64,000 nucleotides of DNA from Alviniconcha marisindica (lineage: Eukaryota; Mollusca; Gastropoda; Provannidae), in assembly GCA_018857735.1 (NCBI GenBank), contig JABMCL010003629.1, positions 46,001-110,000 on the forward strand, given 5' to 3'. The notes under the pieces are model-generated. The model was not told where the DNA came from, made no database searches, and saw only the letters and a list, made by a program, of their open reading frames with translations. A program made the translations under genes and the position numbers. Of the stretch, positions 22,951 to 34,089 are shown in pieces; positions within the stretch are counted from its first letter, which is position 1, and each line of letters opens with the position of its first letter.

Positions 22951-23815
22951 GGAGCTAGACTGAAGACTCGTGTCTGAACTGTTTGTAGTAGCCTGACTGA
23001 AGACATCTGAACGGTTTGTAGTAGCCTGACTGAAGACATCTGAACGGTTTGTAGTAGCCTGACTGAAGACATCTGAACGGTTTGTAGTAGCCTGACTGAA
23101 GACATCTGAACGGTTTGTAGTAGCCTGACTGAAGACATCTGAACGGTTTGTAGTAGCCTGACTGAAGACCTCTGAACGGTTTGTAGTAGCCTGACTGAAG
23201 ACCTCTGAACGGTTTGTAGTAGCGTGACTGAAGACATCTGAACGGTTTGTAGTAGCCTGACTGAAGACATCTGAACGGTTTGTAGTAGCCTGACTGAAGA
23301 CATCTGAACGGTTTGTAGTAGCCTGACTGAAGACATCTGAACGGTTTGTAGTAGCCTGACTGAAGACATCTGAACGGTTTGTAGTAGCCTGACTGAAGAC
23401 ATCTGAACGGTTTGTAGTAGCCTGACTGAAGACATCTGAACGGTTTGTAGTAGCCTGACTGAAGACCTCTGAACGGTTTGTAGTAGCCTGACTGAAGACC
23501 TCTGAACGGTTTGTAGTAGCCTGACTGAAGACATCTGAACGGTTTGTAGTAGCCTGACTGAAGACTCTGAACGGTTTGTAGTAGCCTGACTGAAGACATC
23601 TGAACGGTTTGTAGTAGCCTGACTGAAGACATCTGAACGGTTTGTAGTAGCCTGACTGAAGACATCTGAACGGTTTGTAGTAGCCTGACTGAAGACATCT
23701 GAACGGTTTGTAGTAGCCTGACTGAAGACATCTGAACGGTTTGTAGTAGCCTGACTGAAGACATCTGAACTGTTTGTAGTAGCCTGACTGAAGACATCTG
23801 AACGGTTTGTAAGGA
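22950..23815 (+). repeat. 33-bp satellite directly before the TM2 exon
   Basis: About 26 copies of AGTAGCCTGACTGAAGACAT plus CTGAACGGTTTGT, very homogeneous. It ends 33 bases before the acceptor at 23848; the bases between (AAGGAGCCAGGCTGTCTCATG...) still resemble a unit. Confidence 0.95.
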
Positions 23816-23848
23816 GCCAGGCTGTCTCATGCTCTGTCAATGTTGCAG

Positions 23849-23967
23849 GTGACATCGGCGGTTCCATGGGGCTGTTTGTTGGAGCCAGCGTCTTGTCCAT
23901 TGGGGAACTGATCGACCTGTTTCTGCATCAGAGTATTTACCGTGTTACTCACAGAGCTGGGAACTAG
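23849..23967 (+). CDS. Gene A last coding exon: TM2, selectivity filter and stop
   Basis: The acceptor is TCAATGTTGCAG ending at 23848, and TAG is at 23965-23967. Two bases complete a Cys codon with the previous exon. The exon encodes DIGGSMGLFVGASVLSIGEL and then IDLF, the second membrane helix of DEG/ENaC channels. GAS is the selectivity-filter triplet and the E and D lie in the cytosolic half. Only about 14 residues follow (HQSIYRVTHRAGN), a very short cytosolic tail. The tail and stop codon sit in the first copy of the tandem repeat that continues downstream, so the present stop may have arisen from that expansion. An alternative downstream exon cannot be excluded, but gene B also ends soon after TM2. 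Confidence 0.9.
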
Positions 23968-24540
23968 GTTTACATTGTTTACAATGTTACGCCGAAAGAC
24001 AGGAGAGTTATACTCGTTGCAGTACATCTTACGTTACGAATATTTACATAACTGGGAGAGAGTTTTAGATTGTTTACAATGTTACGCCGAAAGACAGGAA
24101 AGTTACATTCGTTGCAGTGTATCTTATGTTACGAATATTTACATAATTGGGAAATAATTTATATTGTTTGCAATGTTACGCCGAAAGACAGGAAAGTTAT
24201 ATTCGTTGCAGTGTATCTTATGTTACGAATATTTACATAATTGGGAAATAATTTAGATTGTTTACAATGTTACGCCGAAAGAAAGGAAAGTTATACTCGT
24301 TGCAGTGTATCTTTATGTTACGAATATTTACATAATTGGGAAATAATTTAGATCGTTTACCATGTTACGCCGAAAGACAGGAAAGTTATACTCGTTGCAG
24401 TGTACCTTATGTTACGAATATTTACGTAACTGGGAGATATTTTTAGATTGTTTACAATGTTACGCCGAAAGACAGGAAAGTTATACTCGTTGCAGTGTAC
24501 CTTATGTTACGAATATTTACGTAACTGGGAGCTGACTATT
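23935..24540 (+). repeat. 94-bp tandem array continuing from the end of the coding exon
   Basis: Six copies of a unit with GAATATTTACATAACTGGGA, TTTAGATTGTTTACAATG, TTACGCCGAAAGACAGG and CTCGTTGCAGTGTATC. The first copy includes the last codons and stop of gene A (GTATTTACCG...GCTGGGAACTAGG). Confidence 0.93.
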
Positions 24541-24920
24541 TACCATTTTACACTTGGTTGTAGGAAGCTACAGACATTAGGTTTACTCACATAGCTAGAA
24601 ACTAAACATCCTACTGTCTACCGTTTCACACTTGTACACAATAACACGTATTTAATGTATTTCTCACAGAATAATATTGGGAACTAAACATCCGGATATT
24701 TACCATTTTGATGACAGGCTTTGGAAGGAAACATCCTAGGAGATTGATAACTTTATACATCATAGTATTTATCGTTTTTCTGACAGAATTGGGAAGTATC
24801 TGAGTACTTACTATTTTACTTTTTTTGGAGATAGGAAAGTATTTTTATCGTTTACTCAGAGAAGTGAGAATCTTACTGAGTATCTATCACTTTCCAAAAG
24901 AGAATTAAAGATTACTAACA
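24540..24920 (+). repeat. Degenerate copies of the gene A coding tail
   Basis: Diverged repeats such as AGTATTTATCGTTTTTCTGA followed by CAGAATTGGGAAG, and ATTTCTCACAGAATAATATT. They resemble the GAGTATTTACCGTGTTACTC region of the last exon. Confidence 0.55.
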
Positions 24921-25004
24921 TTAGTTAGTTAGCTCTTGGATTTTTAACGGCCCGTCAGTCGCATGGGTTCAGCTGAGTACAGGATAAAAACCAGAAGGTA
25001 AACA

Positions 25005-25280
25005 TCTGGGCCCTTATGCATGATGAGCAAATAGGCCCCCTAATCGCGTTTATCTTCTAAACGGTGGAGAGAAAAAAATCGGCATGCACGAAGCGCAAAT
25101 AGGGCTATCCGGCCTGGCCTAATTTCGTTTAAAGCTATAGACAAACTTTTCTACGTTTAAGCAGCCTAAACGTGGTATAGAAACGGTGGCCCTGATGCTG
25201 CCGTTACCGACAAAGGCTTCTACTAAGGAAAAAACAACGAACGTTTGTACGGCCGGCGCCGTCCTACGCACAATTGAAGT
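25005..25280 (+). mobile_element. Dispersed MITE/SINE-like repeat, copy 2
   Basis: Opposite-orientation homologue of 17735-18010. Begins CCCTTATGCATGATGAGC and CCCCCTAATCGCGTTTATC, then GGGCTATCCGGCC, TTCTACGTTTAAGCAG and GCCGTTACCGACAAAGGC. A shorter third copy of the core (AAGGGCTATCCGCCTGAC) lies near 25592. Confidence 0.75.
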
Positions 25281-25650
25281 TCAGAAATTATTCATGCAAA
25301 AAGGCACATCATAATCAACAGAGACGGCGAAGAGGAAACAAGAATATGTGGAATGGGCAGGGGTCACAGGGTCACCGACATCTGCAGCAATTGCCTGCAA
25401 CTTTGAACCTAAACTGTCGTCACACGGTGTCCAATTAGTTTTGAGTTTCTGACTTCACGCGCTTTGCCTTGCTGAGAGAACAAGGGTTTTCCCGATCTAA
25501 AAATAAACACGGACCGATAGCCATTTCTGTGGCTATTGACGAGTAGTGCATGTGGACGGAGAGCCATATTACACCTTAGCGAACCGGGATTAAGGGCTAT
25601 CCGCCTGACTTCATTCGCTCAACATGCGTAGGGGCCATGAGTGTTTACAA
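25280..25650. other. Intergenic sequence, nothing recognised except a partial MITE core
   Basis: No coding signal. AAGGGCTATCCGCCTGAC near 25592 repeats the core of the dispersed element just upstream. Confidence 0.5.
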
Positions 25651-26205
25651 TGTCACACTCGAAAGTGTGAAGCCACGAACGCTATACTGTAGAGTGTCAT
25701 ATAATTATGTTGTTTACAGTGTCACACTAGAAAATCCCTATGTCCCTATGACACTGTAGTGTGTCATATAATTATGCTGTTTACAGTGTCACACTAGAAA
25801 ATCCCTATGTCCCTATGACACTGTAGTGTGTCATATAATTATGCTGTTTACAGTGTCACTCTAGAAAATGTGAAGCTACGAAGGCTATACTGTAGTGTGT
25901 CATATAATTATGCTGTTTACAGTGTCACACTAGAAAATGTGAAGCTACGAAGGCTATACTGTAGTGTGTCATATAATTATGCTGTTTACAGTGTCACACT
26001 AGAAAATGTGAAGCTACGAAGGCTATACTGTAGTGTGTCTTATAATTATGCTGTTTACAGTGTCACACTAGAAAATGTGAAGCTACGAAGGCTATACTGT
26101 AGTGTGTCTTATAATTATGCTGTTTACAGTGTCACACTAGAAAATGTGAAGCTACGAAGGCTATAATGTAGTGTGTCATATAATTATGTTGTTGCCAGTG
26201 TTCAT
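25650..26205 (+). repeat. 69-bp tandem array (about eight copies)
   Basis: Unit: GTGAAGCTACGAAGGCTATA, CTGTAGTGTGTCATATAATT, ATGCTGTTTACAGTGTCACA, CTAGAAAAT. A 69-bp period divisible by 3 gives a spurious open frame. Confidence 0.95.
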
Positions 26206-26324
26206 TTCAGCTACGGCTTGTTCATTATACGTAGTCAGCACCACAGCTTTTGCGACTTTTATTTACCAATGTTTCATCATGGGCATGCATCTCTCCACAC
26301 GGAGGGCACCAGTGTTTTGGTTGT

Positions 26325-26930
26325 TGCTTTTGTTGTGACTGGTATATACCCACGACGGGCTTTTGTTGTGACTGGTATATACCCACGACTGGCTTTTGTT
26401 GTGACTGGTATATACCCACGACGGGCTTTTGTTGTGACTGGTATATACCCACGACGGGCTTTTGTAGTGACTGGTATATACCCACGACGGGCTTTTGTTG
26501 TGACTGGTATATACCCACGACGGGCTTTTGTTGTGACTGGTATATACCCACGACTGGCTTTTGTTGTGACTGGTATATACCCACGACTGGCTTTTGTTGT
26601 GACTGGTATATACCCACGACGGGCTTTTGTAGTGACTGGTATATACCCACGACTGGCTTTTGTTGTGACTGGTATATACCCACGACGGGCTTTTGTTGTG
26701 ACTGGTATATACCCACGACTGGCTTTTGTTGTGACTGGTATATACCCACGACGGGCTTTTGTTGTGACTGGTATATACCCACGACGGGCTTTTGTTGTGA
26801 CTGGTATATACCCACAACTGGCTTTTGTTGTGACTGGTATATACCCACGACGGGCTTTTGTAGTGACTGGTATATACCCGCGACGGGCTTTTGTTGTGAC
26901 TGGTATATACCCACGACTGGGATCAACGTT
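26325..26930 (+). repeat. 33-bp tandem array (about 18 copies)
   Basis: Very uniform unit GGGCTTTTGTTGTGACTGGT plus ATATACCCACGAC. All four long frames over this region come from the 33-bp period. Confidence 0.96.
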
Positions 26931-27690
26931 TTCAAATTAATAAATGTTCCAACAGAGGATAGCACTATTTTCCCCTGTCTCTCTTTCCTTCTGTCTTCTT
27001 TCCCTCGTCTATATCATTCTTCTTTTCTTTGTGTGTACGCACTTTGTTTTGCATACTATTTTTCTCCCTCCTTCCTTTATACACATACTAACCTCCCCCT
27101 TTTATATGTTTAACAATGCCTCTTTTTGTAATCACCGATTGCTGTGCATTTACCCAAGAGCGGCATTCTGTACAGCATGAATCAGCGAGGGAGTGCACAT
27201 TGTACTTGACCAAATGCACACTCTTTCAATAAAATCCCACAATGAATTTATTATGCTTAGCAAATAAAAATAAAATATACTCATTTTCAGTTCTCTGATG
27301 TACAATGTATCCATATATTGCTGGATTTATCTGCCTTTATGTGTCCCAGTCCCTGTGTGTCCTGATCCCTGTATGTCCCTGTTTCTATTGGGCGGTTCTG
27401 GTAGGGTTGTTAACTCCCTAGACCTTAGCCCGGCATCGCTTAACTCCCTTGGCTGCTTTTACTTCCGGTGCGTAATTTCTTCACAATGGAAGGCGGTGAC
27501 ACTGAATTTGCGAATTTTATACTGCCAACTTTTTGGAGGCCCGCAGTCAGAATATGTCTGGCAACAAGCAATAACTTGTTGCTCGTGACCCATTTTTTCC
27601 ACGAACTCGTGATCTTCTGGTCAGCCAAAAAACGACGCAAAGACGCTTTTTTCCCCACGGTAATCAATCAAATCAATCAGTCGATCAAAT
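26930..27690. other. Intergenic sequence without recognised gene
   Basis: A pyrimidine-rich stretch at 26965-27090, several AATAAA-type hexamers near 27229-27275, and otherwise unique sequence. No coding homology found. Confidence 0.5.
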
Positions 27691-27956
27691 AAATCTTTAT
27701 TATTCATCAATATACAAAGCATAAAAGTGAAACTTCTCCTTTGACACATGGGCTCAAGACTCAAGAAGGTACATTTAAAATAACAATAAAATAAAATAAA
27801 ACGTCAAAGAAATATATGTATATATATATCTCTCACTCTCACAGTCTCTTCCCCTCTCGCCCCCCCCCCCCCCCCCCCCCGCCCCGGCTTCTTCCACAGA
27901 CATACACCCGCAAACACATTTGTAATGTTCAGAACATGCGTGCGCGCGCTCGCGCG

Positions 27957-28035
<79 letters not shown>

Positions 28036-29945
28036 CATCGCTTGAAACATATTAAAATTCTAAAACTTTGCATTTAAAACTGAAACAGCAGTGGGTATAA
28101 AAGATTTCTTATAAACATTCCTCTTTGCCAGTGGCACTTTCGGTCGTCGACCCGACGGCAGATGCTGAAAGCAAAAGTTAAGAGGATGCGTTTTGTCATG
28201 AAGGATCGAGAGTGACTTTCTACAGACAGAAAGATGGTACAGGTCACACAGTTGCTTTTGTTCAACTCCTATAATCCTGGTAGCCGTGTTGACGACTCGT
28301 GCCAGCCGAGCTCTGTTTTTAACTGACAGATACACAGACTCAAGGACATGGCTGCCGACTCCGAAGGTCCGTAGTTTCCTCAACAAGTACAAGCGCTGCT
28401 GTGCTTTCTTGTACACGTAGACTACGTTATCATTAAAACTTAGAGTCTACAACTGTAGCCAGGTACTTAATACTAATCACTACTTCCACAGATTGTTGAT
28501 CAGTTGTTACTGGAATAAATGGCTCCTTTTCTTTTCTACTGTCAAACACTAGTTCCTTCGTTTTTGAAACATTCAGATCAAAAAAACTTTCCTTGAACCA
28601 TGAGTTTAGAACATCTAACTGAAGAAAGTATTCTGCGAGACTGTTTTCGTCCTGGAGACGTGCAACCAAGGCCATGTCGTCAGCAAACTTCACGAGAGTT
28701 AGCAAGGCATTGGTAGATACTACTTCATTAGTATATACAGAAAACAAGACAGGCGAGAGAACCCCCCCCCCTGCGGAGCACCAGTATTCACAATTAGCTC
28801 ATCAGATCTTATTCCACTGAGGCTGACTCTCTGCGGCCGATCGCACAGGAACTGTTTAATCCAGAGGACAAGAGTGTGGTTAGCACCTAGATCCAAAGGC
28901 CTGTTAATAAGAAGATGGGGCTGAACCGTATTAATTTAAAGGCCGATGAGAAATCCATGAACATCACACGTACATATGATCCAGACTTATCAAGATGGCT
29001 TGCAATTAGGTTTACGAGAATCAGACATGCATCTTCAACACCCCGTCTGGCCTTGTAGGCAAACTGTAGAGGGTCCATGTGATCGGCCACAGAAGTAGCC
29101 AACTGGTTTCACACTATCCTGTCCATACACTTTGCCAGAATAAATGTCAAAGCCACAGGCCTGAAATCATTCATGAGTTTGACATTGGGTTTCTTTGGAA
29201 CTGGTATTATGATGGAGCTCTTCCACGCGCGTAGAACAGACATGCTATCCAGGAACAACTGAAACAGACGGGCAAACATTGGTCCCAGCTGCGGTGCGCA
29301 CACCTTGAGTACTCTACCCTTGAGGCCATCCGGACCTGGGACCTTGGAAGGGTTAAGTCTAGAAAAACATAAAATCACATCTCCCTCTTCCACGCACACC
29401 GGACTTCGGACCAGTGAGCGACAGACATTGTCACGTTCACTGCTGAAGTCAGTGACATCAAATCTGGCATAATACCTGTTCAACTCATTTGCAAAACCAC
29501 GTAGATCGTCTGTTTTGACAGTCTGTAGGATATTTTTCCTACCCATCATTGTATTCAACCCCCTCCATGCATCTTTTGCATTACCCACTTTGAGTTTTTC
29601 CTCCACTTTGTCTTTGTATGCGAGTTTGGCCAACTTTGCTTTCCTTCTGAACTCCTTGTCTAGTTCCCTCACCTCGGCCTTATCCCCTCTCGTAAATGCG
29701 TACTTCTTTTTGTTCGGATAGATTTTCAGTTCTTTGTTGTTGTCATCCATGGTTTATTGTTCGGAAAAATTCTGTCTTTGAGGTTATGACACATTCTTCA
29801 CAAAGCCGTAAGTAGTCAGTGAGAGTCTCAGCCAGCTCGTCGTGACTGGAACAACTGTCAAAGAACATCGACCATTCTGTTGACTCAAAACAACCCCTAA
29901 TTTTTGCAACTGCAGCAGTGCTGGCATTTGTACTGCTTCGCAATT
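27690..29945 (-). pseudogene. LINE (CR1/Rex1-like) reverse transcriptase, frameshifted
   Basis: On the - strand a nearly complete reverse-transcriptase module can be followed from 29943 down to 28060. It has an N-terminal linker (KTEFFRTINHG, then NKKKYAFTRGDKAEVRELDK) and the finger region (LNPSKVPGPDGLKGRVLK, then IIIPVPKKPNVKLMNDFRPV). The palm motif with the first catalytic Asp reads RVMFMDFSSAFK, followed by GAPQG and then the FADD box (VKFADDMALVARL). The C-terminal end has AQQRLYLLRKLRTFG and KSFIPTAVSVLNAKF. Frame breaks near 28900, at a C(10) tract near 28771 and near 29750 make it inactive. The 3' UTR toward 27690 has been invaded by poly-C and AC repeats. It lies between the two channel genes. 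Confidence 0.88.
27860..28033 (+). repeat. (C)21 tract, spacer, (AC)n microsatellite
   Basis: 21 C at 27860-27880, then a short spacer with CGCGCGCTCGCGCG, then about 38 AC units at 27958-28033. Confidence 0.97.
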
Positions 29946-30094
29946 CTAGGTTCCATTTTTATACACAGCTTGAAGCAACGCCTACTCAAAAATCGGCCCG
30001 GAACTGACGCTGCGACCTCTTGCGACTTCATGCGCGAAAGATTACAAAGGGCATTCACTCGTGCAAACCAGCTTCACTGAACCGCCTAATAGTC

Positions 30095-30830
30095 CCCGCG
30101 TCCATGTCATTATATGCCCCGTGTCCATGTGTTCCTATCTCTATATGTCCCTGTGTCCGTGTGTTCCTATCCCTATATGTCCTTGTGTCCATGTGTTCCT
30201 ATCCCTATGTGTCCATGAGTTCCTATCCATATATGTCCCCGTGTGCATGTGTTCCTATCCCTATATGTCCCCGTGTCCATGTGTTCCTATCCCTATATGT
30301 CCCTGTATCCATGTGTTTCTATCCCTATATATCCCTGTGTCCATGTGTTCTTATCCCTATATGTCCCCGTGTCCATGTGTTCCTATCCATATATGTCCCC
30401 GTATCCATGTATTCCTATCCCTATATGTCCCCATGTCCATGTGTCCCTATCCCTATATATCCCCGTATCCATGTGTCCCTATCCCGTATCCATGTGTCCC
30501 TATCCCTATATGTGCCCGTGTCCATGTGTCCCTATCCCTATATGTGCCCGTGTCCATGTGTTCCTATCCCTTTATGTCCCTGTATCCATGTGTTCCTATT
30601 CCTTTATGTCCCTGTGTTCGTATCCCTATATGTCCCCGTGTACATGTGTTCCTATCCCTATATGTCCCCATATCCCATGTGTTCCTTTCCCGTGCCCATG
30701 TGTCCCTATCCCTATATGTCCCCGTGTCCATTGTTCCTATCCCTATATGTCCCCGTGTCCATATGTTCCTATCCTTATATGTCCCCGTATCCATGTGTTC
30801 CTATCCCTATATGTCCCCGTGTCATCAGTG
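30095..30830 (+). repeat. ~32-bp tandem array (TATGTCCCCGTGTCCATGTG)
   Basis: About 23 copies of TATGTCCCCGTGTCCATGTG plus TTCCTATCCCTA. Related by GTCCCCGTGTC to the array at 31185-32095. Confidence 0.95.
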
Positions 30831-30957
30831 ATTCTCTTATAAACATCCCTTTTTCCTTCACACCTGCCAGCACACGCGCGTCCCCTTCTCTATGTGTCTC
30901 TTCCTCTCCGTATAATTATGTCCCCGTCGCTATGTGTCCCAGTCGGTATAATTATTT

Positions 30958-31107
30958 AAGATTCAAGATTACTTTATTATCTCATTAAATTAAAAACGTG
31001 GCTCAACATTAACCACATCACAGTACACAATAACACATATATTTTAAAACTCAAAGAACAGTTATTGAAAATACAAAAGCTACATATTAAACAAACTAGT
31101 AATTTAT

Positions 31108-31142
<35 letters not shown>
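30958..31142 (+). mobile_element. Dispersed repeat end joined to (AC)n
   Basis: ATTCAAGATTACTTTATTATCTC followed by AAACGTGGCTCAACATTAACC and an AC run at 31111-31142. The same text (GCTTTATTATCTCACTGG, then TTCGTGGCTAAACATATCAC) precedes the AC run at 42037, so both are copies of one family. It is probably the 3' end of a retroelement, read from the opposite strand. Confidence 0.65.
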
Positions 31143-31144
<2 letters not shown>

Positions 31145-31184
31145 CCGCGTTTTCTGTTCAGAAATGTTATGACTGTTAAATGCT

Positions 31185-32095
31185 ATATGTCCCCGTCCCT
31201 ATGTGTGCCTGTCTCTGTGTATCCCTGTGTCTATATGTCCCCGTGTCTGTGTATCCCTGAGTTTATATGTCCCTGTCTCTGTGTATCCCTGTGTCTATAT
31301 ATCCCCGTGTCTGTGTATCCCTGTGTCTATATGTCCCCGTGTCTGTGTATTCCTGTGCTTATATGTCGCTGTCTGTGTATCCCTGTGTCTATATGTCCCA
31401 GTGTCTGTGCATCACTGTGTCTATATGTCCCAGTGTCTGTGTATCACTGTGCCTATATGTCCCTGTGTATCCCTGTGTTTATATGTCCCCGTGTCTGTGT
31501 ATCCCTGCGTTTATATGTCCCCGTGTCTGTGTATCCCTGTGTTTATATGTCCCTGTGTCTATGTATCCCTGTGTTTATATGTCCCCGTGTCTGTGTATCC
31601 CTGTGTTTATATGTCCCTGTATCTATTTGTCCCTGTGTGTACCCTGTCTCTATATCCCCGTGTCTGTGTATCCCTGTCTCTATGTCCCCGTGTCTGTGTA
31701 TCCCTGTCTCTATGTCCCCGTGTCTGTGTATCCCTGTCTCTATGTCCCCGTGTCTGTGTATCCCTGTCTCTATATCCCCGTGTCTGTGTATCCCTGTCTC
31801 TATGTCCCCGTGTCTGTGTATCCCTGTCTATGTCCCCGTGTCTGTGTATCCCTGTCTCTATGTCCCCGTGTCTGTGTATCCCTGTGTCTATGTCCCCGTG
31901 TCTGTGTATCCCTGTGTCTATGTCCCCGTGTCTGTGTATCCCTGTCTCTATGTCCCCGTGTCTGTGTATCCCTGTGTCTATGTCCCCGTGTCTGTGCATC
32001 CCTGTGTCTCTATGTCCGAGTGTGTACTTATCCCTGTCTCTGTGTCCCCGTCTCTATGTGTCCCCGCGTCCATGTGTCCTGTCTTTATGTCAGCC
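31185..32095 (+). repeat. 30-bp tandem array (TCCCCGTGTCTGTGTATCCC)
   Basis: About 30 copies of TCCCTGTCTCTATGTCCCCG plus TGTCTGTGTA. Open in three + frames and one - frame because of the 30-bp period. Confidence 0.95.
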
Positions 32096-32163
32096 ACTGC
32101 ATATGAAATCGCTCTGGGGACCCATCTGTTTCGGGCTTACTTCTGCTGCTGGCAAACTCTGCA

Positions 32164-32216
32164 CCCCCCCCCCCCACTTCTCTCTCCCCCCCCCCCCCCC
32201 CCACACACACACACCC
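32164..32216 (+). repeat. Two poly-C tracts and (AC)n
   Basis: 12 C at 32164-32175, CTTCTCT spacers, 17 C at 32186-32202, then a short AC run. Confidence 0.97.
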
Positions 32217-32535
32217 TCCCCGACTTGCTCTTAGGTTATTGTTGACTGATGTTCTGTGTGCGCGTGTGTGTATGCGTGACTGTATTTGGTGCATTATATT
32301 CATAGCAAACTATTATTCTCTTGCTCTTTAAATATATTCACAGTGTTAAATGCCTTGCGCCGACATAGAGAGGCGCAGATTAGCAGTCATCGTGTTATTG
32401 TTATATCGTCGCTGTTGTTCCCTACATCGTACGGCAGCACGCGCACATTCACTGTTTAAAAGCAAGCAACTGTCCGTTGAATGCTCGAGCAGCAAGTCAT
32501 TTATTCATCATCGATATGCTACACACCTGCCTCCC
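32216..32535. other. Intergenic, nothing recognised
   Basis: An open frame starting at 32350 is unremarkable before it enters CAA repeats. No homology seen. Confidence 0.5.
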
Positions 32536-32715
32536 CAAACAACAACAACAACAACAACAACAAAGCAAACCCACACAACAACAACAAAACAAACAACAAA
32601 ACAAACCCACACTGCAACAACAAACCAAACCCACACAACAACAACAAAAATAACAACGACAAAACAACAAAACAGCAACAAACAAACAACAACAGCAACA
32701 AACAACAACCAAACA
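32536..32715 (+). repeat. Imperfect CAA/ACA-rich simple repeat
   Basis: AACAACAAC runs interrupted by AAACCCACAC. Low-complexity translated frames (poly-T, poly-N, poly-C) come from this. Confidence 0.93.
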
Positions 32716-33067
32716 TTTACAGAAAGGAAACGTGACGAACAAGAGGTGGCAAAATCAGATTCAGCAAGCAGGCCTGTCGCCGAGAGTCGTTCTCTTACAG
32801 GCGTGAAGTGTGTTGCACGTGCAAAGAAACTGACAAAATCTGTCAGTCGCGCATTGTCCAAGGCGGCGTGAACAGTCACTTTTTCACCCGACGTTTGTTC
32901 CCGAATGCATGCTTGCAGGACCCGGTTTACAGAACCGCCGTAACATCTTCAAAAGCCAGCACGTTTCTGTCTTCATTCCTTTCCATTTTTATCTCACTTG
33001 AAAAAAAGAAGTCGGAAAAAAAGAATGACATGGCGATCTACGATCAAAATGCATCTTGAGATAACTG

Positions 33068-33090
33068 AACACACACAGACAAACACACAC

Positions 33091-33152
<62 letters not shown>

Positions 33153-33200
33153 GCGCACGCACGCATGCACGCACACGCGGGAACGCACGCACGCACGCAT
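33068..33200 (+). repeat. (AC)n/(GC)n alternating purine-pyrimidine tract
   Basis: AC units to about 33138, then GCGCGCGCGCGCGCGCAC and (CGCA)n. A potential Z-DNA stretch. Confidence 0.95.
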
Positions 33201-33204
33201 TGAA

Positions 33205-34085
33205 ATGGCAGCGAGTGGTGTGGTACTGATAAAGGCCAGCAGTACTAATAAAGGCCAGCATTGAGATGGCATGCAGCGTGTGGTGTGGTACTGATAAAGA
33301 CCAGCAGTACTGATAAAGGCCAGCATTGAGATGGCATGCAGCGAGTGGTGTGGTACTGATAAAGACCAGCAGTACTGATAAAGGCCAGCATTGAGATGGC
33401 ATGCAGCGTGTGGTGTGGTACTGATAAAGACCAGCAGTACTGATAAAGGCCAGCATTGAGATGGCATGCAGCGTGTGGTGTGGTACTGATAAAGGCCAGC
33501 AGTACTGATAAAGGCCAGCATTGAGATGGCATGCAGCGTGTGGTGTGGTACTGATAAAGGCCAGCAGTACTGATAAAGACCAGCATTGAGATGGCATGCA
33601 GCGTGTGGTGTGGTACTGATAAAGGCCAGCAGTACTGATAAAAGGGCCCGCATTGAGATGGCATGCAGCGTGTGGTGTGGTACTGATAAAGGCCAGCAGT
33701 ACTGATAAAGGCCAGCAATTGGAGATTTGGATGGGAGCGCGTGGTGTGGTACTTTATAAAGGCGTTGCATGCTGATAAGACGCATTGAGATGGCATGCAG
33801 CGTGTGGTGTGGTACTGATAAAGGCCAGCAGTACTGATAAAAGCCAGCATTGAGATGGCAGCGCGTGGTGTGGTACTGATAAAGGCCAGCAGTACTGATA
33901 AAGGCCAGCAGTACTGATAAAGGCCAGCATTGAGATGGCAGCGCGTGGTGTGGTATTGAGATGGCGTTGCTTGCTGACAGATGGCGGTATTGAGATGGTG
34001 GGATGTCAGCGTGTGATGTGGTGTGGATAGATGGCGGTATTGAGATGGCATCGTTTGTTGTGGTACTGAAAGATGGTGGTGGTGG
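33205..34085 (+). repeat. 65-bp tandem array
   Basis: Unit: GGCCAGCATTGAGATGGCAT, GCAGCGTGTGGTGTGGTACT, GATAAAGGCCAGCAGTACTG, ATAAA. Copies after about 33640 are degraded. CAGCGTGTGGTGTGGTACTG resembles the text at the stop end of gene B (CAGCTAGTGTCTGTTGTGGT). Confidence 0.93.
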
Positions 34086-34089
34086 GACG

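Larger units (their letters stand above)
40..23967 (+). other. Gene A: DEG/ENaC-family sodium channel, 3' part of gene
   Basis: Five exons join in frame (182+154+1528+92+119 nt; 690 residues plus stop). The product is predicted to be a plasma-membrane, amiloride-sensitive type cation channel subunit. Visible family marks, in order: the strand ending NVEQYEYMPG, a cysteine-rich segment (GDCGS..., NCHLAC, CGCRHHYMP), the CTCPIPC motif, the pre-TM2 strand LDVFYREKSYEQ, and TM2 starting DIGGSMGLF with the GAS selectivity-filter triplet. The TM1 exon and the first extracellular exon are missing because the window begins inside the gene. The ~450-residue insert in the third exon is not part of the standard family fold. 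Gene B (37048-57209, opposite strand) is a paralogue with the same exon structure. I cannot name an orthologue; FaNaC/ASIC/degenerin-like is as close as the sequence allows. Confidence 0.9.

Noticed and set aside
26173..27113. Four overlapping frames of 184-287 codons over the 33-bp array
   Set aside because: All caused by the 33-bp period; the array is uniform at DNA level, not at one protein frame.
32350..32871. 173-codon frame with poly-Thr/Asn stretches
   Set aside because: Mostly translated CAA repeats. The flanking parts have no recognisable domain or splice structure.
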